The notes under the pieces are model-generated. The model saw nothing but the letters and a program-made list of their open reading frames with translations. It searched no databases and was not told the origin of the DNA. DNA of 64,000 bases from CALREJ01 sp964533375 (GTDB lineage: Bacteria > Patescibacteriota > Gracilibacteria > Peribacterales > Peribacteraceae), in NCBI GenBank assembly GCA_964533375.1, contig CAZHLW010000002.1, forward strand, positions 1 to 64,000, read 5' to 3'. Both the position numbers and the translations under genes were made by a program. Of this stretch, positions 11,125 through 20,700 are shown in pieces; the stretch's first letter is position 1; each line of letters starts with the position of its first letter.

Positions 11125-12126
11125 CTACTCACTGAACGCCGCGTCGAACGAGCGACTGCTCGGTGCGAAGTCAACGTTCTTCACGAACTCACAGGCTTCC
11201 TTCGCGCCCGCTTCCCGGTCCATGCCCATATCTTCCCATTCCACCGACAACGGGCCGGTGTACTTGATAGCGTTCAGGGCGCGGATAATCTCCTCAAACT
11301 TCACACCGCCTCGTCCAACACTCCGGAAATCCCAACCGCGGCGAGGATCGCCGAAAGGCAGGTGACTGTTGTTGATGCCAGACCGTCCGTTCAAGGTCAG
11401 CGACGCATCTTTCATGTGAACATGGTAGATGCGATCGGGGAAGTAACGGATGAACTCGACCGGATCGACGCCTTGCCAGATCAAATGGCTGGGATCGAAG
11501 TTGGCGCCAAATTCCTCTCGATTGTCGAGAGCTTTCACGCTCCTTTCAAACGAATAGATATCGAACGCGATTTCCGTAGGATGGACTTCCAAGCCAAACT
11601 TCACCCCACAGTCTCTGAACACGTCGAGGATGGGATTCCAGCGATCAGCCAGGAGCTGGAAGCCGTCGTCGATCATCTGCTTGGGAGTCGGCGGGAAATC
11701 GTAGATCAGGTGCCAGATGCTTGAGCCGGTAAAACCGTTCGCAACACTGACACCCAAATTCTGCGCAGCCCGTGCCGTGTTCTTCATTTCCTCAATGGCA
11801 CGCTCATGGACACCTTTCGGATCGCCATCTCCCCAGACATAGTCTGGCACGATTGCTTTGTGACGAATGTCGATGTTGTCGAGCACTGCCTGGCCAACAA
11901 GGTGATTGGAGATTGCAAAGACCTGCAAGTTGTTCTTCTCCAAGATCTCCCTGCGTCCTGCGCAATAGGCTTTTCCGTTTGGGCCACATGCTTGTGCGAC
12001 ACTGAAGTGGTCACCCCAGCATGCAAGCTCCAGACCGTCGTAGCCAAATGCGTGCGCTTTCTTGCATACCTCTTCAAGCGAGAGGTCTGCCCATTGCCCG
12101 GTAAACAAAGTTACTGGACGTCCCAT
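11125..12126 (-). CDS. Sugar phosphate isomerase/epimerase (AP-endonuclease-2-like TIM barrel)
   Basis: 333-aa TIM-barrel protein of the xylose-isomerase-like superfamily, which contains ketose epimerases and inosose dehydratases. It begins MGRPVTLFTGQWADL and has FGYDGLELACWGDHF. The expected metal-binding acids and histidines sit at barrel strand ends: E in KFGLEVHPTE, D and H in GANFDPSHL, H in YHVHMKD, E in LSVEWEDMG. The start at 12126 is supported by AGGAG 9 nt upstream; an in-frame ORF extends 74 codons further but lacks similarity. The exact substrate cannot be given. The sequence resembles planctomycete versions, and with its SD and single-gene terminator it may have been acquired by transfer (inference). 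Confidence 0.85.
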   Translation of the reverse strand: MGRPVTLFTGQWADLSLEEVCKKAHAFGYDGLELACWGDHFSVAQACGPNGKAYCAGRREILEKNNLQVFAISNHLVGQAVLDNIDIRHKAIVPDYVWGDGDPKGVHERAIEEMKNTARAAQNLGVSVANGFTGSSIWHLIYDFPPTPKQMIDDGFQLLADRWNPILDVFRDCGVKFGLEVHPTEIAFDIYSFERSVKALDNREEFGANFDPSHLIWQGVDPVEFIRYFPDRIYHVHMKDASLTLNGRSGINNSHLPFGDPRRGWDFRSVGRGGVKFEEIIRALNAIKYTGPLSVEWEDMGMDREAGAKEACEFVKNVDFAPSSRSFDAAFSE

Positions 12127-12461
12127 AATGCACTTCTCCTCGTTAAAGTTTTCCTCATCAGTCCTGTAATCCATGCCTGTCGCAACGAGCGACTTCTTCA
12201 TTTTCATTTTTCTGAGAACTGACTGAGGCGGCCTATGCAGAAAAAGTCTGCACACGTAGCCGCAGCCAGTATAACCATTGCTTCCAAAGACCATCCTCCT
12301 CCCCAAAATTCCGGAGAGAAGCGGCATATTGTAAAGGCTTCTTGGCATCCGTCAAAGGCTCATTTATGCGAGAAAATCCGAAAGAAACCCGTTCTTCACT
12401 CGTCATAACCAATGAACCAACAACCCAATCCCCTACTTCCTAATTCCTAACCCCTACCGTT

Positions 12462-12977
12462 ATGTCCCTCCTCCACCCCGGAAAAGTCGATGCTCCGTCT
12501 TTGCACGTACTCCTCGCGCATGAACTGAAAGATTTGTACGACGCAGAACATCAGATACTGGATGCACTGCCCAAAGTGATTGAGCAGACGACGGATCTCG
12601 ATTTGAAAAAGGCGCTTGAAGAACATCTGCGTGAAACGGAAACACAAGTCACACGCCTGGAGGATTGTTTCAATCTGCTGGACATGAAACCCGAACGCAT
12701 TCATTGCGACGGCATGGGCGGCGTACTGAAAGAAGGCCAGCATGTGCTTCATGGGGAGATGGATAGCGGCGTGAAAGATGATGCGCTGATAGGAGCCTGC
12801 CAGCGTGTGGAACACTATGAAATGGCAGCGTACGGCTGTGCGCGTGAACACGCAAAAACGCTTGGCTTTACCGATGTCGCAAAGCTTTTGGATGCGTCGC
12901 TTCAGGAAGAAGGCAATGCGGATCACAAGCTCACGGAGATTGCGAAAAAATTACATAAGGTTCCTGCAATGGCTTGA
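12462..12977 (+). CDS. DUF892 / YciE-YciF-type ferritin-like protein
   Basis: 171-aa four-helix protein of the DUF892 family, linked to stress responses in other bacteria. Family features are HELKDLYDAEHQILDALPK at the N-terminus, the second-helix ETETQVTRLE block and the third-helix CQRVEHYEMAAYGCA block. The carboxylates and His residues in these helices (E, D, H near residues 21-33; E and H in RVEHYE) would form a di-iron site. It lies near superoxide dismutase, which fits a role in oxidative stress, but the two are not in one operon. The upstream region is a pyrimidine-rich word repeat (CCTAATTCCTAACCCC) without an SD. Confidence 0.88.
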   Translation: MSLLHPGKVDAPSLHVLLAHELKDLYDAEHQILDALPKVIEQTTDLDLKKALEEHLRETETQVTRLEDCFNLLDMKPERIHCDGMGGVLKEGQHVLHGEMDSGVKDDALIGACQRVEHYEMAAYGCAREHAKTLGFTDVAKLLDASLQEEGNADHKLTEIAKKLHKVPAMA

Positions 12978-12984
12978 GCGTACA

Positions 12985-13034
12985 ACGGGCGCACTTGTTG
13001 ACACATTTAGTAATACTGTCTAAAGTGCGCCCGT
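12985..13034. repeat. 12-bp perfect inverted repeat enclosing a promoter
   Basis: Arms ACGGGCGCACTT (12985-12996) and AAGTGCGCCCGT (13023-13034) flank TTGACA (12998-13003) and, after 17 nt, TAAAGT (13021-13026). The right arm overlaps the -10 and the GTG of the micro-ORF at 13033, so the structure could regulate that promoter or terminate the upstream gene. Confidence 0.6.
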
Positions 13035-13104
13035 GAAGAAATTCCTCTCCCTTACGCTCAACCTTAACCTCCTGCTTCTTGCGGGAAGGCGGCTTGTTGC
13101 GTAA
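13033..13104 (+). CDS. Leucine-rich micro-ORF 1 (23 aa)
   Basis: A 24-codon ORF starting at GTG. The GTG lies exactly 6 nt after TAAAGT of a TTGACA-17-TAAAGT promoter, the leaderless arrangement seen at many genes here. The peptide starts MKKFLSLTL, has a run of Leu to residue 16 and ends A17-G18-R19-RLVA. A second ORF of equal length at 13191 shares A17, G18, R19, L21 and A23. A terminator follows at once. It could be a small membrane peptide or a leader peptide for attenuation: the GGGAAGG of its last codons is complementary to CCTTCCC in the loop of the terminator hairpin. Not recognised by name. Confidence 0.5.
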   Translation: MKKFLSLTLNLNLLLLAGRRLVA

Positions 13105-13125
13105 CGGAAAATTGTGAACGTATGC

Positions 13126-13157
13126 AGAGCCCCCCCTTCCCGGACGAGGCTCTTTTT
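13126..13157 (+). terminator. Terminator of micro-ORF 1
   Basis: Stem AGAGCC/GGCTCT (13126-13131, 13148-13153) with T-run to 13157. The loop contains CCTTCCCG, complementary to CGGGAAGG at the end of the micro-ORF. Confidence 0.7.
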
Positions 13158-13190
13158 GTATCACTCCGGTTTCTCACCATTCTCCACATC

Positions 13191-13262
13191 ATGATTATCT
13201 CCTCCCAGCTCCTCGGCCTTCTCCTTCTCTCCCTTAGTGCGGGAAGGTGGCTGGCTGCGTAA
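13191..13262 (+). CDS. Leucine-rich micro-ORF 2 (23 aa)
   Basis: A 24-codon ORF from ATG at 13191. It begins MIISSQLLG, continues with a Leu run and ends A17-G18-R19-WLAA. Length, hydrophobic core and the AGR-x-L-x-A ending match micro-ORF 1, and it is again followed by a terminator whose loop carries CTTCCC complementary to GGGAAG of the ORF. The start is preceded by a pyrimidine-rich stretch (TTCTCACCATTCTCC). No good promoter of its own is visible, so it may depend on read-through. Candidate functions are a small membrane peptide or a leader peptide. Confidence 0.45.
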   Translation: MIISSQLLGLLLLSLSAGRWLAA

Positions 13263-13287
13263 ACGGGAAACAGAAAAACCCTGAAGC

Positions 13288-13320
13288 AGAGCCGCCTTCC
13301 CAAGCGGCACTCTTTCTTTT
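13288..13320 (+). terminator. Terminator of micro-ORF 2
   Basis: Stem GCCGC/GCGGC (13291-13295, 13304-13308), extended by AG/CT pairs across a mismatch, then a T-rich tract. Confidence 0.65.
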
Positions 13321-13340
13321 TTCTTTTCCCCTTTCTTTTT

Positions 13341-13697
13341 ATGAAAACCATAGAACGCCACATTCAAGTCTTCACGCAGAACGCCCCTCTTGCAAGTCAC
13401 CCTGAGCCTACTCATGCAAATCTCCATAGGGGCATAAATGCAGTCGGCAAACTTATGGCATTTGTAACCGGTGGCACGTATTTTCATATTTCAGAGCCTC
13501 ATCCAAGGAATGCAGTACCGTTTCCTATTAATGTACTAGAAGGCACCCCGGATGTTGTTTTGGAGATTATATCCGGCGTAGCACAAAGAGTCTTCGATCG
13601 AGTCGCAAATGGAGAGCAACATACAACAGTCCTCGAAGGCGAACAGGCAACGCTGGAAACTCAATTGCAGGGCATGCCAGGTCCCGATAACGCCTGA
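13341..13697 (+). CDS. Hypothetical protein, 118 aa
   Basis: No family recognised. The product is soluble with mixed composition (FVTGGTYFHIS, then PDVVLEIISGVAQRVFDRVA) and a Gly/Pro C-terminal end. There are no Cys and no signal or membrane segments. The start follows a long pyrimidine tract that is also the U-tract of the terminator of micro-ORF 2. If the micro-ORFs are attenuators, this is the gene they would control. Its downstream neighbour starts 34 nt after its stop. Confidence 0.55.
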   Translation: MKTIERHIQVFTQNAPLASHPEPTHANLHRGINAVGKLMAFVTGGTYFHISEPHPRNAVPFPINVLEGTPDVVLEIISGVAQRVFDRVANGEQHTTVLEGEQATLETQLQGMPGPDNA

Positions 13698-13731
13698 TTT
13701 TCACTATTTTATTTTCTTTTCTCATGAAACC

Positions 13732-14019
13732 ATGAACCATTTTTCTCCCGACACCGACAGTAACTCCGGCGGCTCCTGCATCAACTGCGGTCAGGAAACG
13801 CCGGATGCATCAACCAAATATTGCGGCAAACCTGACTGCGATACTATTGCGGCCTTACCCGGAATGCGCACACCTCAGGCAAGGGTCACTCCAGAAGAAT
13901 CGCCAATCATCACCGAACGCATTCAGACACTGACAAGCGGACAGCAATATCGGGTCGTTATGAAAGTGCACACGGAAGACAACCCGGGTGCCTATTCATT
14001 GCAAATTCCCATTTCCTGA
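13732..14019 (+). CDS. Small zinc-ribbon-like hypothetical protein (95 aa)
   Basis: The start at 13732 follows TTTTCTTTTCTC with no SD. An overlapping ATG 8 nt earlier is closed by a stop after three codons. The N-terminal half has two Cys pairs, CINCG at about residue 17 and YCGKPDC at about 31, a likely single zinc knuckle. The rest is polar, with a short beta-rich C-terminus (QYRVVMKVHTED). It follows the 118-aa gene closely and may be co-transcribed with it. No known family was identified. Confidence 0.55.
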   Translation: MNHFSPDTDSNSGGSCINCGQETPDASTKYCGKPDCDTIAALPGMRTPQARVTPEESPIITERIQTLTSGQQYRVVMKVHTEDNPGAYSLQIPIS

Positions 14020-14068
14020 ACGGATATTACTGAGCCTCCGCAAACCGGCGCGAGACTTCGTCCCCGTT

Positions 14069-14089
14069 CACCCTTCGACAAGCTCAGGG
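14069..14089. repeat. Dispersed palindromic repeat (CCCTTCGACAAGCTCAGGG type)
   Basis: CCCT and AGGG arms around a TCGACAAGCTC core. Related copies occur inside cysS (24147-24175) and between 32516 and 32592. Confidence 0.6.
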
Positions 14090-14105
14090 CAAGCTCGATA
14101 TGCAA

Positions 14106-14711
14106 TTATTGGGCTTCGGCAAATCGCCTACTCACTTCATCCCAATTGACCACCTCCCAGAATGCGGCAACGTATTCTGGGCGGCGATTCTGGTGCTTCA
14201 GGTAGTAGGCGTGCTCCCAGACGTCGAGTCCGAGGATAGGAGTCTTGCCATCGGTGACAGGATTATCCTGGTTCTGCGTGGTGACGATTGCGAGTTCTTT
14301 GCCGTCCAATACCAGCCAGACCCAACCGGACCCAAACAGCGTGGTAGCCTTTTCCGAAAACTTCACTTTAAAATCCTGGACTGTGCCGAATGCTTTTTCG
14401 AGGGCGGTAGTAAGTGCTGCAGATGGCTCAGATTTTTTGGATGCGAGGATTTCCCAGAACAAACTGTGGTTCAGGTGTCCCCCACCGTGGTTCCGGACGG
14501 CAAGGCGAATGTCTTCGGGAACCATATCGAGATCGGCGACGAGTTCCTCGACTGACTTCTCAAACAATTCCGGATGCTTCTCGAGCGCGGCGTTCAATTT
14601 ATCGACATATGTCTGATGATGGTTCTTGTAATGAAACTCCATCGTGCGGGCATCGATGTGCGGTTCGAGGGCGTCGTAGGTGTAGGGCAACTGAGGCAGT
14701 GTGTGAGACAT
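14106..14711 (-). CDS. sodA: Superoxide dismutase (Mn/Fe family)
   Basis: 201-aa enzyme that disproportionates superoxide to oxygen and peroxide. All four metal ligands are present: H27 (EFHYKNHH), H82 (NHSLFW), D163 and H167 (DVWEHAYY). GGGH before NHSLFW and Gln in TTQNQDNP favour the Mn-type or cambialistic subgroup over a strict Fe enzyme. There is no signal peptide, so it acts in the cytoplasm. The start follows ATTCCCCTCAATCTT without an SD, and a TATAGA -10 about 25 nt upstream suggests a short leader. It is divergent from the femX-like gene. Such an enzyme indicates exposure to oxygen. Confidence 0.95.
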   Translation of the reverse strand: MSHTLPQLPYTYDALEPHIDARTMEFHYKNHHQTYVDKLNAALEKHPELFEKSVEELVADLDMVPEDIRLAVRNHGGGHLNHSLFWEILASKKSEPSAALTTALEKAFGTVQDFKVKFSEKATTLFGSGWVWLVLDGKELAIVTTQNQDNPVTDGKTPILGLDVWEHAYYLKHQNRRPEYVAAFWEVVNWDEVSRRFAEAQ

Positions 14712-14788
14712 AAGATTGAGGGGAATGCTAAGACTCTATAGTAGGGTACATACAGTGGGAATCAAGAATTATGCGCCCATAATTCGGG

Positions 14789-14794
14789 TATACT
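14789..14794 (+). promoter_or_regulatory. -10 element placing the femX-like transcript start at its ATG
   Basis: TATACT (14789-14794) lies 7 nt before the ATG at 14802; the -35 is weak. The spacing predicts a leaderless mRNA. Confidence 0.5.
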
Positions 14795-14801
14795 TTGTCT
14801 G

Positions 14802-15848
14802 ATGGCTATCCGCCTTCTGACATCGGCCGCAGACCTTGCGCTCTACGACGCATGGGTCAAAAAACATCCGCAAGGCACGCTGTGGCAATCAGTGGAGTGG
14901 AAAGCGTATCAGGAAGCCCTGGGTAGAGAGGTACGCGTCTACATGGATTCTGATGATGCTGTGCATGCCTCTGCAATGGTGGTGATAGATAGGACAACAG
15001 GTGGGTTTTCGACGTGGGATATTCAGCGCGGCCCTCTTGGGCCTGTAATTGATAATGGAAAATTGATAATGGAAAATTTACTTTCTGTGATTGTGGCAGA
15101 TGCCAAAAAAGACAAATGCCTAAGTATCTATCTCTCTCCAAAACAAGAATTATCCATTTTCAATTTTCAATTTTCCATTCATTCGTCACAGCGCCACGAG
15201 CAACCAGAGGCCACACGCATGCTGGATCTCACGCTGAGTGATGATGATCTTCTGAAACAGATGCATCAGAAAGGCCGGTATAACATGAAAGTGGCGGAGA
15301 AAAACGGCATCCGCATTGAAGAATCCACTGATGTTGAAGCATATGCAAAAATGGCTTCAGACACGGCAAAACGTGATGGCTTCAGCGGTGGATCTACAAA
15401 ACGGTACCAGAAGTTTCTTGAAAAAATACCTGGGAGCTTCTTACTTCTCGCCTATCCTGAAAGCCGAAAGCTAGAAGCCGAAAGCTCATCATCCCCTGTC
15501 GCAGGACTGATTGGTGTTGTCTACGGCAAGACAGGAATCTACTACTACGGCGCTTCGGACTACACCCACAGAGCCCTGATGGCTCCCTACCTGCTCCAAT
15601 GGCAGGCAATACAGCACTGCAAGGCAGCCGGCTGCACGCAATATGATCTCCTGGGCATTGCACCACCTGTAGAAGATCCTGAAAGCCGAAAGCCGAAAGC
15701 CGAAAGCTCGCGTCATCCCTGGGCCGGCATCAGTGACTTTAAGGCAAAGTTTGGCGGGATTGTGGTTACCTATCCACCGGAACAGGAAATCATCCTGCAG
15801 CCGCTTGTCCGCTCTCTTTTGCATCTCAAAAGACGCGTTCTTGGATAA
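14802..15848 (+). CDS. FemABX-like peptidyltransferase with three in-frame repeat insertions
   Basis: 348-aa protein of the FemABX/GNAT-like family that adds amino acids to the peptidoglycan stem peptide using aminoacyl-tRNA. Family blocks are GRYNMKVAEKNGI, YYYGASDYTHRALMAPYLLQW and ISDFKAKFGG near the C-terminus. Three stretches interrupt it in frame: an inverted pair of AATTGATAATGG-type words (15046-15079 and 15148-15181, residues about 82-128), and two 30-nt CTGAAAGCCGAAAGC repeats (15456-15485 and 15679-15708) that add ESRKLEAES and ESRKPKAES near residues 219 and 293. They fall between conserved blocks, probably in surface loops. No SD; a TATACT 7 nt before ATG suggests leaderless expression. 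Confidence 0.88.
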   Translation: MAIRLLTSAADLALYDAWVKKHPQGTLWQSVEWKAYQEALGREVRVYMDSDDAVHASAMVVIDRTTGGFSTWDIQRGPLGPVIDNGKLIMENLLSVIVADAKKDKCLSIYLSPKQELSIFNFQFSIHSSQRHEQPEATRMLDLTLSDDDLLKQMHQKGRYNMKVAEKNGIRIEESTDVEAYAKMASDTAKRDGFSGGSTKRYQKFLEKIPGSFLLLAYPESRKLEAESSSSPVAGLIGVVYGKTGIYYYGASDYTHRALMAPYLLQWQAIQHCKAAGCTQYDLLGIAPPVEDPESRKPKAESSRHPWAGISDFKAKFGGIVVTYPPEQEIILQPLVRSLLHLKRRVLG

Positions 15849-17603
15849 TCAGTTTCCTTTGCGGAAGAGCATCACTGCACCGGGCAATGACACTCCTGAA
15901 CCGGCACATGCAGGAGGAACCGGCGTAAAGGTGTCTGACACATATGTGACTATCTGATCGGGTACCGGCCGGCCCCCTGTTTCCGGCACAATCACAACCG
16001 GCGTTTTTTGCAGATTCTCCAGATGGGAATTGATGAAAAACGGATCGGGCTTTTTCCAGTCGAGAGGATAGTTGAGAGCATACTGGAAAAAAGCGGGGCC
16101 CAGCGGCGAATGATGCGAGTACGCCCAGATATCAACCGGGACTTCCCCCACAATCAGGTAGCGGTCGTACTGGCAGCTATCGAGCACTGCATCAAAAGAG
16201 CGTGCGGCCGCCTGCAAAGAGCGCTCGCTTGCAAGGAAACTCTCCAGGCGCGCAGCATCTTCCCTGCCGGGCAGGAAAAGAGTGACAAGCACAAGACCGG
16301 CAGCAACAGGGAAGAGCATGCGTGTATCCCCTTCCTGATGCCTGGAAGCCAAACAAAAGAAAAAATGGAGTATCAGTGCCATGAAAAAGGGAACGCCGAA
16401 ACCGAAGTGATGTCCCACGAATTCACCGCCCATGCCGATCGTTTGTATCAGCAGGTAGAGGAAAGCAAGATGGCGCACAGCGCCTGCGGTTGCGGACAAA
16501 CCGTCCTGTTTCCCAAGAAAACCGATGTTCACCGCCGCCAGGATACCGAGACCTGTGGCAAAGATGCATACAACCGCCATAAATACACTTCCGGAGGCTG
16601 TACCGGTTGTTAGCAGATGAATCGCGACAGACCTGCCAACCAGGAAGGTGATGACGGCGGCAAGAACCGATAGCCCGAAGGCGATCATCGGTCTCTTCGA
16701 TCTTCCCGCATCAATAGACAGCCACCAGGAGCTCAAAAAGAGAGCTGCGGCCAAAACCCCCAGAGGAAGAGCGAATGATGTCAGATCGGTCCATAGGCGA
16801 TCCAGGAAGAAAGCCCGGAACCAGGTTGGTCCGAAAATGGCCAGGTGCTGTCCGAACATGGAAGACAGATAGACCGAGATGTATGCATCCCACCATCCAC
16901 ACAGGAAAAGCAGAAGAACGCCGCCTGCACCCGCAATGATCAACGGCACAAAAAACAGTCGCCACCATTCGCGCCATCCGGACAAAAAGAGAAGAGCTGC
17001 ACCAAGGGCGGCAAGCAGAAAGGGTTCCTTCAGGCCCGACGCAATCATGACTGCCACTCCGGCACAGGCGGGCAGGAGCCATCCTGTACGCTTTTTCCCA
17101 AGGAGAATTGTAAGAATGTAGAGAGCTATAAAGAATGCCCCGAAAGACTCTGTCTGAAAGCCGCCGCTTCGCACAGATGCATAGAACGCAAGAAGAGCAG
17201 CGACAGCAACAGAGAGGACAAGCACCAGACGGCCACTATCTGACGACAGACGGGGACGGAGAATGATCCATGCACCCAGAACCGTACAGCATGCCAATCC
17301 CAGTGTGATGAGTGCCTGTAGCGCAGTGCCGAGTGCGATGCTATCAAACAATCCAAGTGAAGCCGCGCTGATGACAAACATACCAGGCGGTTTCGTTTCA
17401 AAAAGATCGCGATACGGAAGAAGACCATTCAAAATACCGCGTCCCACTGCCATATAAATGTGCCCGTCCCCTTCAAATCCCCCTTGGAATTCGTAGAACA
17501 CCCGCGAGAGAGCTAAAAAAAGCAAACGCAGACCGGCTACTCCCGCACCACACAAAAGAACGCATTCCCACAAATGATGTTTATCGCGAAGAAACGACAA
17601 CAT
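15849..17603 (-). CDS. GT-C membrane glycosyltransferase (ArnT/PMT-like)
   Basis: Polytopic protein of 584 aa with about 11-13 hydrophobic segments. The first loop carries the acidic GT-C pattern (EGDGHIYMAVGRG, then LLPYRDLFETKPPG), as in GT39/GT83 enzymes that move sugars from lipid carriers to proteins or lipids outside the membrane. The start at 17603 is preferred over 17687: TACACT lies exactly 6 nt before it (17610-17615), and the upstream codons run through the terminator of the SLH gene. It lies directly downstream of the S-layer gene, so a role in glycosylating that layer is plausible but inferred. Confidence 0.8.
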   Translation of the reverse strand: MLSFLRDKHHLWECVLLCGAGVAGLRLLFLALSRVFYEFQGGFEGDGHIYMAVGRGILNGLLPYRDLFETKPPGMFVISAASLGLFDSIALGTALQALITLGLACCTVLGAWIILRPRLSSDSGRLVLVLSVAVAALLAFYASVRSGGFQTESFGAFFIALYILTILLGKKRTGWLLPACAGVAVMIASGLKEPFLLAALGAALLFLSGWREWWRLFFVPLIIAGAGGVLLLFLCGWWDAYISVYLSSMFGQHLAIFGPTWFRAFFLDRLWTDLTSFALPLGVLAAALFLSSWWLSIDAGRSKRPMIAFGLSVLAAVITFLVGRSVAIHLLTTGTASGSVFMAVVCIFATGLGILAAVNIGFLGKQDGLSATAGAVRHLAFLYLLIQTIGMGGEFVGHHFGFGVPFFMALILHFFFCLASRHQEGDTRMLFPVAAGLVLVTLFLPGREDAARLESFLASERSLQAAARSFDAVLDSCQYDRYLIVGEVPVDIWAYSHHSPLGPAFFQYALNYPLDWKKPDPFFINSHLENLQKTPVVIVPETGGRPVPDQIVTYVSDTFTPVPPACAGSGVSLPGAVMLFRKGN

Positions 17604-17645
17604 ACACCGAGTGTAGCGAACCGGATGCAAAATAAAACAGATACC

Positions 17646-17672
17646 AAAAAGGCCCCCTCTTTCGAGGGAGCC
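17646..17672 (-). terminator. Rho-independent terminator of the SLH protein gene
   Basis: Minus strand GGCTCCCTC-gaaa-GAGGGGGCC followed by TTTTT (17646-17650). Confidence 0.9.
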
Positions 17673-17715
17673 TCTTGGTTGTTCCACTAGGAACCTAAAA
17701 CTCGTGTTTCGACTA

Positions 17716-20700
17716 TTAGCTCTTGTAGCTCGTCGACTTCACAGATGTGTCACCGTATTCAATCCACTTGAAGAATTGAGCAGCAGTGTCTTCATCAGCC
17801 CAGTCAATGTGCGAGTTACCGGAACCGGTACCGTACGATGTAGCTGAGAGTGAAGTGAAGTCCTGGATAGCAGCCTGGAGACCCGAGGTAGACGTACCAA
17901 CTTTGGAGTTGGTGATGTTTCCTTCGAGGACGAAGGTCATGCTAGCGCCAGACGGAATGCGTGTATCAACAACGCTTCCGCGGAGACCGCGACAGTCAAC
18001 CAACAAGGAACCGGAAGCGTTCGTTACAACGACCGTTCCAGCTGTGTTGCGAGCAACACAGGTTACTTTGTTAGAAGAGTCTGCCTTGTTATAGAACTTG
18101 AAGGTCGAACCGTCGATGATCACGCTTGTAGCGTTGACGTTGAAGATAACACCGGACAGGGTGGCCTTGTTCAGACCATTGAGGGTGTTCGTGTTCGTCG
18201 CAGCTGTGAAGGTGAACTGACCGAACGGAGAGATTCCTGTCGGAACGTTCGTGTTGTCAGCATCCGGGTTTGCGTTAGCAATGGATGTGATCTTGGACAG
18301 AACCGACTTGTTCATGGAACCGGCAATGTTAGCGTTGGACGTAACAGTGTCGACACCGATGAAGACTTCTCCTTCATTGGAAGCGTTCTGGTTGTTTGCG
18401 GTGAGGTTATTGCTTGACTGCAAACCACGTGCGCGAACAGCACCGGAACCCGTCACGTTGTTGGAGACAGGCTGCTTCGTCAAGAAGAACTGAATGTTCT
18501 GGTTGGACGTTGCACCCTGTTCATCGGACTTCAGACGAGGACGAACGGTCACAATCTGGTTCTGACCATCCTTGATCACAAGCTGCTGGCTCTGCATAGA
18601 GGCACAGAATGCGGTCGTAGCGGTCGAAACAGTTGTACCGATGTTGACTGTCAGAACGTCATCAGATCCACAACCACCGGTGGTAGCCGTAGCAAACGGT
18701 GTCGTTGCACCGAGCTTGTAGAGCTCGAGGCGGTCAACGCTTGTTGCGGTGGAACCGGAAGAGTTGAACTGGAGGTTCGTAACGTCAACGTCTTCGTTCT
18801 GAGCGCGGAACTGCAAGCGCAGGATTTCGTCACCGAGAGCGCCACCGAGGAGCTGGCGGGAACGAGGCTGCTGGTCGCGTGTCACGAACAGGTCACCCTG
18901 GCTTACGAGAGCCCAAACCTTGGAGAAGACGATGTTAACCGTGATATCACAGTTCGTGTCACAGTCACCGGTAATGTCTGCACCTGTCGGTGAGAACGTG
19001 TTGATTCCGGAGAGCGTGGAACCGTTCTGAACCTGTTCAGCTTCGATGTAGGAGCTGAGAGCGGATCCCGTATCGAATGCGAGGCGGAGATCATCGTTTG
19101 TCAGGTTGGAAGCGATGTCAGCGTGAGCTTCGAAGATAACCGTAGCCTCAGCCGGGATGACGTAGCCACCGCCTGCGAGGTCGTTGAAGGTTACCTGTCC
19201 GCCCTGGGCTGCAACACCCTTCTGGAGGATGGTGTCGACGACACCGTCACCGTCGGTATCAACCCACAGAGCGTAGTTCTGACCGTTCAGGAGAGAACCG
19301 GACTGTGCGCGGAAGATAGCCTGGGTGAAGAGCACGTCTTCAGCTTCACCGGCGCGAGCCTGGAAGCGGAGGAGCGTGATGTTCTTGGAGTTCTTCACAG
19401 CGGTGTCAGAGCCACCGATATCCTGAACAGCGATGTTCAAGGTCGGAGCAGCGATGCGCTGGAAGTTACCGGTCAGGGTGCTTCCCGGGCGAACGTCGGA
19501 GACGTCGTCACCGGTCGTCAGACCCTGGACATCCATGTTGTAAGCGGTCGTACCGGTCGTAGCATCAAAGGAGCCAAGACCTGCGAAACAACCAGCTGAG
19601 TTCGTACCGCCGGACGTGTTCGTCAACGGGGTGGTACAAACGTGAACACGGAACTGGTCACCGCTCTTCGGGTGGTTGCCAGAACCGTTGTCGATGAAGT
19701 CAACGTTCAGGTTCCAGGTGTTCTGGCCCTGTACGGTGAAGTCGTCGAAGCGGTAGATCTGGTACGTAGACGTGCTAGCTGAACCAGTGTTGAAGTCAGA
19801 ACCGCTGGTCGTCAGACGGACGCCGGAGATGGACTGTCCTGTCTTAGAGTTGCGGAGCTGGACGTTGTTCAAAACATCGTTGATGTTTGCGAACGTGCTG
19901 CCGTTTGCAGCGAGACCTGCACCTGTTGCTGTCTGACCCTGGATTGCAAGGTACAAAGAGCGAACGTCAACTGCGTCACCTGCTGTCGTCATAACGATGT
20001 TAGCGAGGTTAGCGTTGTTCTGTGTGCGGGTGAACTTCTGCTGAACCGGTCCATCGATCTCGACGGTGAATTCACCAGCCTTGATCGTGACTGTACCAGG
20101 CAAAGAAGTTGTAACGGTTGTCGGATCAATGAAGATCTGGGAACCGTAGAGCTGACCGTTGACTCCGTAACCGTAGAGGGAACCGACTGCGAACAGATCG
20201 GAATCCTCTTCGAACTGGAGCTGGACGGACTCACCTGCGCCGCCGACGATATCACCGACGACTTCGAGGGTGATCTGGTCACCCTGGAGGACTGTCAAAG
20301 GCGGATCGAAGACGAACGTAGCGTGGTCACCAACAAGAGCGGAGACAGTGTTTGTCACAACTGTACCGTCAGAGCGGCGGACCTTGAGGTTTGTCACATC
20401 ACCATCCTTAGCAGAACCGTTCTGCTCGAGGGTGACGGAGTAGATTGTCTGGTCTTCGACGGAGTTTGCACTCACTTCGAAGCGACCAAGAACAGCAACA
20501 GTGTCACCAACGGAGCGTGTGCTCGGGGTAACAGAGCGGTACTTGACCGTAACCTTTCCGCTGGTCACAGCACCAACCTTGAAGGTGTTGCCGCGGAGCG
20601 GGAAGTTACCCTGAACTTTCTTAGCGTTGGTCAGGAGGTCTGTCGGGAGCTCAACGGAAAGGTTGTGCTCGGCGGAGACCGTAGCGCTGGAGTTGAAGTC

